Shown: piece by piece, positions 39,206 through 47,245 of the stretch
How the letters are laid out: the number at the start of each line of letters is the position of its first letter
Position numbering within the stretch: position 1 is the first letter of the stretch
NCBI RefSeq assembly: GCF_902150025.1
Contig: NZ_CABFVS010000013.1
Span: forward strand, 25,667 to 89,666
Direction: 5' to 3'
Source: Bartonella massiliensis
Lineage (GTDB): Bacteria > Pseudomonadota > Alphaproteobacteria > Rhizobiales > Rhizobiaceae
Length of the DNA: 64,000 nucleotides
Program-made: the position numbers and the translations under genes
The notes under the pieces: model-generated
Told to the model about the DNA's origin: nothing
The model's database searches: none
What the model saw: only the letters and a program-made list of their open reading frames with translations

Positions 39206-39823
39206 ATGGCTAAAGCTGAACTATTAAAAAGTGGAGAAGCGCGCGCTTGGCAAAGAATGCTCTCTGGACGTAGACTTGATCTTCTCAATCCTTCTCCTTT
39301 TGATATTGAGATTGAAGATATTGCCCATGGACTTGCCCGCGTGGCACGTTGGAATGGTCAAACACGAGGAGATCATGCCTATTCTGTTGCACAACATTCA
39401 CTTTTGGTTGAACAAATATTTCAAAAACTTTTCCCACAAGCAGGAAGCACCGAATGTCTTTATGCGCTTCTTCATGATGCACCAGAATATGTTATCGGCG
39501 ATATGATTTCACCCTTTAAAGCTGTCATAGGAAAACAATATGAATACATCGAAAAGCGCATTCAAGATGCTATACATATGCGCTTTTCTCTGTCTGTTGA
39601 TCTTTCTCAAAGACTTTTAAAAAAAATTAAACAAGCCGACCGTATCGCAGCATATTATGAAGCAATCACACTTGCTGGATTTAAGACAGAAGAAGCCCTT
39701 CGCTATTTTGGCTCTCCCAATAATATTGTACCCCATGATCTTAATTTACACCCCTATTCCACACAACAAATTGAAAAAGAATTTTTAACGCGCTTTAATG
39801 ACTTAGAAGCTCAAAGACCATAG
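39206..39823 (+). CDS. HD-domain phosphohydrolase
   Basis: This 205-residue protein has the metal-binding HD pattern: AQHSLLV near residue 61, LLHDAPEYVIGD near 87 and a later KQADRIAAYYEA near 145 that supplies the last aspartate. It is close to the HD hydrolases of the YfbR type, which act on deoxynucleoside monophosphates; the actual substrate is unproven. Same direction as ygfZ, with which it is commonly paired in rhizobia. Confidence 0.85.
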   Translation: MAKAELLKSGEARAWQRMLSGRRLDLLNPSPFDIEIEDIAHGLARVARWNGQTRGDHAYSVAQHSLLVEQIFQKLFPQAGSTECLYALLHDAPEYVIGDMISPFKAVIGKQYEYIEKRIQDAIHMRFSLSVDLSQRLLKKIKQADRIAAYYEAITLAGFKTEEALRYFGSPNNIVPHDLNLHPYSTQQIEKEFLTRFNDLEAQRP

Positions 39824-40606
39824 ATCTCTTCGCATTGTTGATTTCTTATCATTATAGCTGAATATATATCGTCTTTTTCCATTCATGGCGCAAAGGCTTA
39901 TAGAAAAATAAAGCAAGCATCTTTTTTTCATAATTATTCTATGAAATTTATTCTTCTACAATTACTGCCCTTATATCCTATTAATTTAAAAAATATCATC
40001 GAACCAAAGTTTTTCACACCCCAAGAAGAGCCTTTAAAAAAAACTCCGTAACCATTTACCAATAACCTATAAAGTCAATATACTGATTTATCATAATAAC
40101 TTGTTATTTTTCTTTTAGCCGCATATTGTAGAATTCACTCATTTCAATTCTGTGTATATTAAATCAATCAAAACCATTTTCTTACACATCTAAGCGAAGA
40201 GAGTTGTATGAATAAAACTATACAAGAAAAAACTAAAAAGACCTCTTATGAGCCATCAAATGCTAAATGCTCGTCAGCAACATTGGAAATTGGCAAAATG
40301 TGTAATGGAACCAGCTTGCTCTTTTGTGAAACGTAAAGAGGCGGTAATTAACAAATTTTATATACTTCCCAAAGACTTTATCTTTATGCTATTTACGAAC
40401 ACCATTGCGAGATAGAATTAAGTGTCTAAATGTTTTTTTAAAGCACGTATTAGCACCCCAATGATGTTCTGTTTTGCACAAGACGACTGCAAAAGTAATG
40501 AAAAGATTACAGCTAAAATTGCATACAAAAATATATGAAATAGTGCACATTTATTATAAAAATAGATCAACGCTCTTTTGTCGAATTTTTCACCTTAAAC
40601 TAAAAT
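39824..40606. other. Convergent 783-base gap between HD hydrolase gene and panB
   Basis: A+T-rich and without a conventional gene. It contains copy 3 of the dispersed repeat (40074-40339). Within that, two short overlapping frames can be read: one from ATG 40208 with AAGAGAG ahead, about 42 codons, and one from about 40247, about 53 codons. Neither is supported as a real gene. Confidence 0.45.
40074..40339 (-). repeat. Dispersed hairpin repeat, copy 3 (-)
   Basis: On the minus strand this copy reads ATTGATTTAATATACACAGAATTG, then AAATGAGTGAATTCTAC, then a decayed 3' arm, then a TTATTATGATAAATCAGTATATTGAC end. Each block aligns with the copies near 29.7, 55.1 and 63.8 kb. Its plus-strand right half aligns almost without gaps with 63908-64000 (shared GCAACATT, TGGCAAA, GTGT, TTGCT, AAACGTAAAGA). 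The hairpin is imperfect here, so this looks like an older copy. Confidence 0.65.
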
Positions 40607-41422
40607 CTATTTCAGTTTATATACTTCCTTCTCCGCTGGAAAAGCACGGGCTGTAACATCCTCTGCATAGTTTTTGATTGCGGTTTCCATGGCTTGTTCA
40701 AGGTCTCCATAACGACGTACAAATTTTGGTACATGAGCACCATAGCCCAACATATCTTCCATCACCAATACTTGTCCATCACATTGACTGGATGCACCAA
40801 TACCGATCGTTGGAATAGAAAGCTTTTCTGTCAATTTTACCGCTAAAGGCTCGACAATCCCTTCTAAAACAACAGCAAAAGCACCAGCCTCCTCAATTGC
40901 AACCCCATCAGCTTCAATCCTCTGCCAGTCACTCTCTTTACGTCCTTGTGTTTTAAAACCACCAAAACGATTCACCGCCTGGGGTGTGAGACCAATATGT
41001 CCCATCACTGGAATGCCTCGTTTACATAAAAAATCTATTGTTTTGGCTATATAAGCACCACCTTCAAGCTTAACGGCCCCACAGCCCGTTTGTGCCAGAA
41101 CACGCGATGCATTAAAAAAAGCCTGCTCTTTACTTTCTTCATAAGAGCCAAAAGGCATATCAATAACGACAAGAGCTTTTTTAGACCCACGTACCACAGC
41201 CTGCCCGTGCAAAATCATCATATCTAAATTAACAGGAAGTGTTGTCTCAAATCCATACACAACCATACCAACGCTATCACCAACCAAAAGAATATCGCAA
41301 TAGGGATCAGCAATCCGTGCAGTATACGCTTGATAAGCTGTTAAAGAAACTATTGGCTGTTGACCCTTTCTTTCACGTATTTGAGAAGATGTTATACGCT
41401 TTACAGTTTTATGTATGCTCAT
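40607..41422 (-). CDS. panB: 3-methyl-2-oxobutanoate hydroxymethyltransferase
   Basis: PanB adds a hydroxymethyl group from methylene-tetrahydrofolate to ketoisovalerate on the way to pantothenate. The 271 residues contain the magnesium ligand region [12 protein letters not shown] near residue 45, [17 protein letters not shown] near 87, KLEGGAY near 118, GHIGLTPQ near 143 and [10 protein letters not shown] near 185. The start overlaps the panC stop by four bases, so the two are coupled. Confidence 0.96.
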   Translation of the reverse strand: MSIHKTVKRITSSQIRERKGQQPIVSLTAYQAYTARIADPYCDILLVGDSVGMVVYGFETTLPVNLDMMILHGQAVVRGSKKALVVIDMPFGSYEESKEQAFFNASRVLAQTGCGAVKLEGGAYIAKTIDFLCKRGIPVMGHIGLTPQAVNRFGGFKTQGRKESDWQRIEADGVAIEEAGAFAVVLEGIVEPLAVKLTEKLSIPTIGIGASSQCDGQVLVMEDMLGYGAHVPKFVRRYGDLEQAMETAIKNYAEDVTARAFPAEKEVYKLK

Positions 41423-42279
41423 TTTCCGCCTTTCTCTTGCAATATGTATTGATCAATAAGCCTTACCTCACCAAAACGGACCGTAAGGAGTAAAACTGCT
41501 GGTTTATTTAATGTTCCTTTAACCACGCATAAAGTTTCCATATCCCGTAAATCTATTGCTTCAATGATGGCACGCGTTTCTTGTTGTAAAATATTGCGAA
41601 CAATTTTGCATAACTTATCAACCGACCGTTCACCTTCATGATAAAGCTTTTCAGCAGCTTTTCCACTTTCAGGAATAATTTTGGCCGCTTTACGATCTTC
41701 TAATGTTAAAAGTTTATTTCGTGAAGAATGCGCAACCCCATCTGCTTCACGTAAAATAGGAACGCCAACAATTTCAACAGGAAAAGCTAAATCTTCAACC
41801 ATACGCCGAATAATTAAAATTTGTTGAAAATCCTTTTCTCCCAAAAAAGCCTTATCGGGTTGCACAATATTAAAAAGCTTAGCAACAACACTCGTGACAC
41901 CACAAAAGTGCCCTGGGCGTAATTTTCCCATCAAAATACGTGATAATTTTTCCACTTTTACAATTGTATCATTTCCCAAGGGCCACATTTCTTCTACAGA
42001 AGGAGTAAAAACATATTCAACACCCGCTTTTTTTAATAAAGCACAATCGCTTCTCAAATCTCTTGGATATTGAGCAAAATCTTCATCAGGCCCAAATTGC
42101 TTTGGATTAACAAAAATAGAAACCAATACGCGATCACATATTGCTTTTGCTCGCTGTACTAATGCAAGATGTCCCTCATGGAGTGCTCCCATTGTTGGAA
42201 CAAAACCAATCGAAAAGCCTAAATGCCGCTCCTGTGAAATATATTGGCGAACTTCAGCAATTGTCTTTAAAATTTTCAT
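41419..42279 (-). CDS. panC: Pantothenate synthetase
   Basis: PanC condenses pantoate and beta-alanine using ATP. The 286 residues have the HIGH-like ATP motif [14 protein letters not shown] near residue 29, [11 protein letters not shown] near 54, GEKDFQQ near 155 and the KMSKS-like SSRNKLL near 188. The terminal part is complete. It lies 29 bases after recO and overlaps panB, making pantothenate synthesis the tail of a long minus-strand run. Confidence 0.96.
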   Translation of the reverse strand: MKILKTIAEVRQYISQERHLGFSIGFVPTMGALHEGHLALVQRAKAICDRVLVSIFVNPKQFGPDEDFAQYPRDLRSDCALLKKAGVEYVFTPSVEEMWPLGNDTIVKVEKLSRILMGKLRPGHFCGVTSVVAKLFNIVQPDKAFLGEKDFQQILIIRRMVEDLAFPVEIVGVPILREADGVAHSSRNKLLTLEDRKAAKIIPESGKAAEKLYHEGERSVDKLCKIVRNILQQETRAIIEAIDLRDMETLCVVKGTLNKPAVLLLTVRFGEVRLIDQYILQEKGGK

Positions 42280-42308
42280 TTTTCCATTCTATTCAAATTA
42301 TGATCAGA

Positions 42309-43055
42309 TCAACAAATAAAAGCTTGTATACCAAATCGGCGCTCAAACAACTGTATCAAATTCATGCGCACCGATGGCTGTTTTATATCTCGTGGCTCCC
42401 AGACATGACGCATAAGAAAAAAACCTGTTAAGTTAAAACCACCCATTATATCCCTAAAATCAGCAGGACGGGTCGCTCTTTGCACAAGAAACTGTGGAAG
42501 AATGAGAAGCTTTTTTTTCCAAGGCTCCCCTGCTTCTTCACAAACAGCCCGTCCAGATTTTGGCGATACGTAATAAAGCTTTTCTTGACGACCTGTTGCA
42601 GCACAACACGATAAATCAAGACCAAAACCAAGTTCTTCAAGAAGCCGCATTTCAAAACGTACCAACAATTCCGCATTGACAAATGGTTCATCAAAGTTCT
42701 GCATAAAAAGGTGTAAAATATCATATAAAACAGGGTGCGGATCACGCTCGGGAAGAAGCCGTAAATGAAAAGCAATCAATTGCAAAGCATAAAGTGCTTC
42801 GGGTAGACAAATTAATCGTGCCGCATGTAAATCCAGTGCTTCAAGGCGAAAAAGCCCTAAATGTTCTTCTAAACGCGCCGACCATTCAGCCTCCACAAAA
42901 TTTCCAGGCTGAAGAAGAGCAGCCATACGACGCGAACGCCCCCCTTTTACCACCCCCATATAACGACCACGTTCACGCGTCATAACCTCAAGAATAACAC
43001 TTGTTTCACCATATTGGCGTGCCCCAAGAATAACAGCTTGCTCTTTCCACTTCAT
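42309..43055 (-). CDS. recO: DNA repair protein RecO
   Basis: RecO helps RecR load RecA onto SSB-coated single strands in gap repair. The 248 residues start with the OB-fold segment MKWKEQAVILGARQYGETSV and contain KGGRSRR and LLQPGNFVEAEW. A helical region with CAATG follows; the cysteine cluster is reduced compared with zinc-binding relatives. It lies ten bases after era, the usual order in alphaproteobacteria. Confidence 0.93.
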   Translation of the reverse strand: MKWKEQAVILGARQYGETSVILEVMTRERGRYMGVVKGGRSRRMAALLQPGNFVEAEWSARLEEHLGLFRLEALDLHAARLICLPEALYALQLIAFHLRLLPERDPHPVLYDILHLFMQNFDEPFVNAELLVRFEMRLLEELGFGLDLSCCAATGRQEKLYYVSPKSGRAVCEEAGEPWKKKLLILPQFLVQRATRPADFRDIMGGFNLTGFFLMRHVWEPRDIKQPSVRMNLIQLFERRFGIQAFIC

Positions 43056-43065
43056 TTTATTTTAA

Positions 43066-43971
43066 TTATTTCAAAAAATCCAATCCCATTTCGCGATAAC
43101 GTTCTGGATCAGTATCCCAATTATTGCGCACTTTTACAAAGAGAAAAAGATGAACCTTTTGATCCATAATTTCCATGAGCTCCTTGCGGGCTGCTTGACC
43201 AATCGTTTTAATTGTATCGCCTTTTGCACCTAAAACAATTTTCTTCTGACTTTCACGCTCTACATAAATAACTTGGTTAATTTTAACGGAACCATCTGAA
43301 CGCTCTTCAAAGCTTTCTGTTTCAACCGTGGAAAAATAAGGAAGTTCATCATGAAGACGAAGAAAGAGCTTTTCACGCGTAATTTCAGCAGCGAGATGAC
43401 GCATGGGCATATCAGAAATTTGATCTTCCGGATAATACCATGGCCCCTCCTGCATCATGTTACTCAACGCATGAAGTAAATCCTTGCAACCAGAACCGTT
43501 TAGAGCAGAAATCATAAATGTTCGTGCAAACTTTACACGTTCATTTATTTGAGTGGTTAACGCTAGAAGAGATGATTTAACAACGGTATCAACCTTATTG
43601 AGAACAAGAATTTTTTCTTGTTTCATATTGTTGACAATATCTAACATCATAGCAACTTCATCTGAAAGACCACTTTGAGCGTCAATTAAAATGAGAAGAA
43701 CATCAGCGCTTTTGGCTCCTCCCCAAGCAGCAGAAACCATGGCACGTTCTAAACGCTTATGGGGACGAAAAACACCCGGTGTATCGATCAACACAATTTG
43801 CACATCATCATGAATGACAATACCGCGGATTAGAGTTCGTGTGGTTTGTACTTTATGGGTTACAATTGAAACCTTTGTTCCAACCAATTGATTAACCAAA
43901 GTTGATTTACCAGCATTAGGCATCCCAATCAGCACAACAAATCCAGAACGGGTTTTCATAACGTCACTCAT
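43066..43971 (-). CDS. era: GTPase Era
   Basis: Era is a GTPase that binds the 3' end of 16S rRNA and aids 30S maturation. The 301 residues have G1 GMPNAGKST near residue 15, the DTPGVF G3 motif near 61 and NKVD near 122. A C-terminal KH domain carries GAKGDTIKTIG near 245. The frame is open further upstream through rnc, but the ATG at 43971, overlapping the rnc stop, begins MSDVMKTRSGF as in relatives. Start at 43977 is also possible. Confidence 0.95.
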   Translation of the reverse strand: MSDVMKTRSGFVVLIGMPNAGKSTLVNQLVGTKVSIVTHKVQTTRTLIRGIVIHDDVQIVLIDTPGVFRPHKRLERAMVSAAWGGAKSADVLLILIDAQSGLSDEVAMMLDIVNNMKQEKILVLNKVDTVVKSSLLALTTQINERVKFARTFMISALNGSGCKDLLHALSNMMQEGPWYYPEDQISDMPMRHLAAEITREKLFLRLHDELPYFSTVETESFEERSDGSVKINQVIYVERESQKKIVLGAKGDTIKTIGQAARKELMEIMDQKVHLFLFVKVRNNWDTDPERYREMGLDFLK

Positions 43972-44671
43972 GATCATTTTTTCCCACTGTTTTCCACACC
44001 CCCTCTCGTCGCAAAATTTTTTCAGCGGCCATTCTTTCGGCATATCGTTTAGAGCTTCCCTGCCCAATCTCTGAAGCAAAACCTGAAATACTGACCTCTA
44101 CCATAAAAACAGGATCGTGATCTGGACCAGAGCGTTTTATAACCTGATAATGTGGCTGTGCGTTGCCCTGGATATGCGCCCATTCTTGTAATTCTGTCTT
44201 GGCATCACGCCGACCAGCATCCATTTTCTTAGCCCGACCTTGCCAATATTTTTGAATAAAGGGACGAACACTCTCTAATCCTCCATCAAGATACATCACG
44301 GCAATTAAAGCTTCCACAACATCTGCATGCATATTGATGAGTCGACGTCCTGCAAAATTTCTCATCTCAAAACCAACATGGATCATTTCAGGAAGCCTCA
44401 TTTCGCGCGCAATATCAGCACATGTCTGTGCATTGACCAGATGATTCAAACGTACGGATAATTCACCTTCACTTGCCTGCGGAAAAAGTTGATAGAGCAT
44501 CTCTGCAATCAAAAGCCCTAGAACCCGATCACCTAGAAATTCTAATCGTTCATAATTCCCCTGTTCTGAATCTTGTACACTCGCGTGTGTTAATGCTCTT
44601 TTTAATTTTTCTTCATCTTTAAAACGATGCCCCGTCAGCTTGAAAAGCTGATCAATCATGAGACGTTTCAT
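43964..44671 (-). CDS. rnc: Ribonuclease III
   Basis: RNase III cuts double-stranded RNA and processes rRNA precursors. The 235 residues have the signature ERLEFLGDRVLG at 41-52, VVEALIAVMYLDGG near 113 with the second acidic cluster, and a C-terminal double-stranded RNA-binding domain (DAKTELQEWAHIQG; RMAAEKIL). ATG 44671 with AAGGAA ahead is preferred over an upstream frame start at 44704. It overlaps the lepB end by 20 bases and era by eight. Confidence 0.95.
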   Translation of the reverse strand: MKRLMIDQLFKLTGHRFKDEEKLKRALTHASVQDSEQGNYERLEFLGDRVLGLLIAEMLYQLFPQASEGELSVRLNHLVNAQTCADIAREMRLPEMIHVGFEMRNFAGRRLINMHADVVEALIAVMYLDGGLESVRPFIQKYWQGRAKKMDAGRRDAKTELQEWAHIQGNAQPHYQVIKRSGPDHDPVFMVEVSISGFASEIGQGSSKRYAERMAAEKILRREGVWKTVGKNDHE

Positions 44672-45464
44672 CGTTGTTTCCTTGCTTGATAAGTGGCAAA
44701 TCATGAACCTTATTTATGAAAGAAAACAAACGTTTCCAACGCACATCAAATGGCCAGCGCCAAATCTGCCAAGCACTTGAACCGTTACTGATAGAAAAGA
44801 AAATTATGCTCGCGCGACCAATAAGATTTTCTTCTGGAACATAGCCTACATCCAAACGACTATCATCCGAATTGTCACGGTTATCACCCATCATAAAATA
44901 ATGTCCCTGAGGAACTTCAAAGACTTTTGTATCATCAACTTTTGGGATGAAAGCTAAATCAAGCGTATCGTAGCTAACACCATTCGGCAGTGTCTCGCGA
45001 TAAACCTCAACGGGATAATTTATTTCCGTTATATCAGAATTATCAATCACTCCCATAAAGTGACGCGAAACAGCCTCATCATTAATATAAAGAACGCTTT
45101 GACGCACTTGTATACGATCACCTGGTAGCCCAACAACGCGTTTTATATAATCAATCTTTGGATTACTTGGTAAACGAAAAACGACCACATCTCCCCGTTG
45201 AGGTTGGGAAGCCCAAATACGTCCAGAAAAAAGGGGAGGAGAAAAGGGAATGGAAAAATGAGAATACCCATATGCATATTTAGAAACAAATAGATAATCC
45301 CCCACTAATAAAGTAGGACGCATTGAACCAGAAGGAATACTAAAAGGCTGAAAAAAAAGTGTCCGAATAAACGCTGCTAAAAGCAGAGCTTGTATTAAAA
45401 CAGAAATTAATTCAAGAATCCCACCTTTTTTTTCTTTTTTATGCACTTTATCTTTTTGGATCAT
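44652..45464 (-). CDS. lepB: Signal peptidase I
   Basis: LepB removes signal peptides from exported proteins at the outer face of the inner membrane. The 270 residues have one N-terminal membrane helix (16-38), the catalytic Ser47 in PSGSMRPTL, the catalytic lysine in YIKRVVGLPGD near 109, and GDNRDNSDDSR near 200. Only one membrane anchor is seen, as is usual outside the enterics. ATG 45464 has AGAAGG ahead; an upstream start at 45485 is possible. Confidence 0.95.
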   Translation of the reverse strand: MIQKDKVHKKEKKGGILELISVLIQALLLAAFIRTLFFQPFSIPSGSMRPTLLVGDYLFVSKYAYGYSHFSIPFSPPLFSGRIWASQPQRGDVVVFRLPSNPKIDYIKRVVGLPGDRIQVRQSVLYINDEAVSRHFMGVIDNSDITEINYPVEVYRETLPNGVSYDTLDLAFIPKVDDTKVFEVPQGHYFMMGDNRDNSDDSRLDVGYVPEENLIGRASIIFFSISNGSSAWQIWRWPFDVRWKRLFSFINKVHDLPLIKQGNNDETSHD

Positions 45465-45544
45465 CACCAACTGCCTTCTCAACACAAATATAACTTTTTT
45501 TCATCATAATATTCAAATAACGAAAGCACAATCTCTCACGCCAT

Positions 45545-45946
45545 CTATCCACGTGGAAGTGCTTCAATAATAACAAATGCCTGCGCCCAAGGAAAATCAT
45601 CCGTTATGCTAAGATGAATAACCACATCATGATGCGGAGGTAATAACTTTTGAAGTTGCATTTGCGCACGATTTGTTAATTGCATGATTGGTTTACCAGA
45701 TGGTAAATTAACCACCCCCATATCTTTCCAATTGATACCACAAGCGATTCCCGTTCCTAAGGCTTTAGCACACGCTTCTTTAGCAGCAAATCTTTTTGCA
45801 TAAGAAGAAGATTTTTTTTTAAGACTTTCGGATCTATTCCTTTCAATATCCGTAAAAATACGTTGGATAAAACGCTCGCCATAGCGAACCAACATTTTCT
45901 CAATACGTCGTATATCAACCAAATCATTTCCAAGACCAACAATCAT
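45545..45946 (-). CDS. acpS: Holo-ACP synthase
   Basis: AcpS transfers the phosphopantetheine arm from CoA to Ser37 of the acyl carrier protein. The 133 residues contain [13 protein letters not shown] at 4-16, with Asp8 a magnesium ligand, and [14 protein letters not shown] at 51-64, with Glu57 the second. Length is normal. In many rhizobia pdxJ precedes acpS; here a DUF2062 gene occupies that place. Confidence 0.94.
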   Translation of the reverse strand: MIVGLGNDLVDIRRIEKMLVRYGERFIQRIFTDIERNRSESLKKKSSSYAKRFAAKEACAKALGTGIACGINWKDMGVVNLPSGKPIMQLTNRAQMQLQKLLPPHHDVVIHLSITDDFPWAQAFVIIEALPRG

Positions 45947-45966
45947 AAGATTTTACCCAATCTTTC

Positions 45967-46632
45967 TTACAATGAACGCTTCTTTAAACGCCTTTTTTTT
46001 ATAATCTTTTGATAGCGCTTTTGTTTAAAACGAGCCGTTGCCCTGTAAACAGCTATATAAGATAAACTACCCAAAACAACACCTAAAAGAGTTCCACCTA
46101 AAATCATCGGACTCATAATTGAGTCCCATGCACCTTTAAAAAGGAGAGAGAAATTTGACATTGTCAAACCATTAAACAGAGCACGAATTTGAGAAAGAGA
46201 AATCTCATTAACATCGCTAAAAAGCGATAAACAAAAATATCCCACTTTATAATCAGCCATGGCAATCAATAAAAATGTGAGTGGATTAGAAAAAACCGTC
46301 CCAATGATTGCAGCCGCAAAGTTTGCACGCAAAAGCCACGAAAGAAATATTGCCAAGATGATATGCACCCCGAAGACAGGAGAACAAGCTAAAAAAATGC
46401 CAATAGCAAACCCCAACGCAACTTCATGTGGTGTTGCCGATATACGCAAAATACGTTTATAGATGTAAGAAAATGAGCGAGAAAATGAACGACGTGGCCA
46501 TAACCAAAGTCTAATACGCGTTACAAAATCAATTGGTTTTTTACGACGAAAAAGCATATAACTCTCATATACACATCTTTTGATGATGAAATAATCTACA
46601 TCATCCAAATTAATCTTTTTAAGCTTTTGCAT
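45967..46632 (-). CDS. DUF2062 membrane protein
   Basis: This 221-residue protein has a basic N-terminal region (RRKKPIDFVTRIRLWLWPRR). The DUF2062 core begins SATPHEVALGFAIGIFLACS near residue 70 and continues with FGVHIILA and GTVFSNPLTFLL, and a very basic C terminus (KQKRYQKIIKKRRLKKRSL) ends the protein. There are three to four membrane segments. The family is common in proteobacteria; its function is not established. It lies between pyrE (18 bases) and acpS (20 bases) in the same transcript. Confidence 0.87.
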   Translation of the reverse strand: MQKLKKINLDDVDYFIIKRCVYESYMLFRRKKPIDFVTRIRLWLWPRRSFSRSFSYIYKRILRISATPHEVALGFAIGIFLACSPVFGVHIILAIFLSWLLRANFAAAIIGTVFSNPLTFLLIAMADYKVGYFCLSLFSDVNEISLSQIRALFNGLTMSNFSLLFKGAWDSIMSPMILGGTLLGVVLGSLSYIAVYRATARFKQKRYQKIIKKRRLKKRSL

Positions 46633-46650
46633 AAAAAAATAGCAAGACAG

Positions 46651-47229
46651 TTAAATATTTCGACTGCCCGGTTTAATCGCTGGAAGAGCAGAAAGATCTG
46701 CAGGAAGTGCATCACTCGCATAAGAAGCTATCTCGTATTCAGCAAGAGCAATCAACGGAATGCCAACATCAACCTTACCACCAGAACGATCAAGGATACA
46801 TGCACTTGCTAATATCTCTGCTCCTGCTGCTGCCAAAGCCTCAACAGTCTCACGAATGGAAAGACCCGTTGTTACAATATCTTCGACAATAACAACCCGT
46901 GCGCCCTTCTTGATTTCAAAACGACGCAATTCAAAGACACCATTGACACGCTCTACCCAAAGAGAAGGAACACCAAGGTGACGTGAAGTCTCATAAGAAG
47001 GTATAAGACCGCCAATTGCGGGCCCTACAACATAATCAATTTTTCCTTCAATAGATTTTTTGATTTTTTCAGCCAATCCCCGACAAAGCTTTTCCGTCAA
47101 ATCAGCATGCATAAACACTTTTGCCTTTTGCATATAAATCGCACTATGGCGCCCCGATGTTAAAATAAAATGCCCTTCTAGAATAGCATCTGCTTGTTTA
47201 AAAATATCAATGACATCTTGTGTATTCAT
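46651..47229 (-). CDS. pyrE: Orotate phosphoribosyltransferase
   Basis: PyrE makes orotidine monophosphate from orotate and PRPP. The 192 residues include GHFILTSGRHSAIYMQKAK near residue 20, VGPAIGGLIPSY near 66 and the PRPP motif VIVEDIVTTGLS near 112. An upstream ATG at 47253 overlaps the rsh end, but ATG 47229 with AAGAAAG ahead begins MNTQDVIDIF like relatives. It directly follows rsh. Confidence 0.94.
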   Translation of the reverse strand: MNTQDVIDIFKQADAILEGHFILTSGRHSAIYMQKAKVFMHADLTEKLCRGLAEKIKKSIEGKIDYVVGPAIGGLIPSYETSRHLGVPSLWVERVNGVFELRRFEIKKGARVVIVEDIVTTGLSIRETVEALAAAGAEILASACILDRSGGKVDVGIPLIALAEYEIASYASDALPADLSALPAIKPGSRNI

Positions 47230-47245
47230 CGCAAAATCTTTCTTG

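Noticed and set aside
40474..40656. 60-codon plus-strand frame overlapping the panB end
   Set aside because: No ribosome binding site or domain; overlaps panB in antisense.
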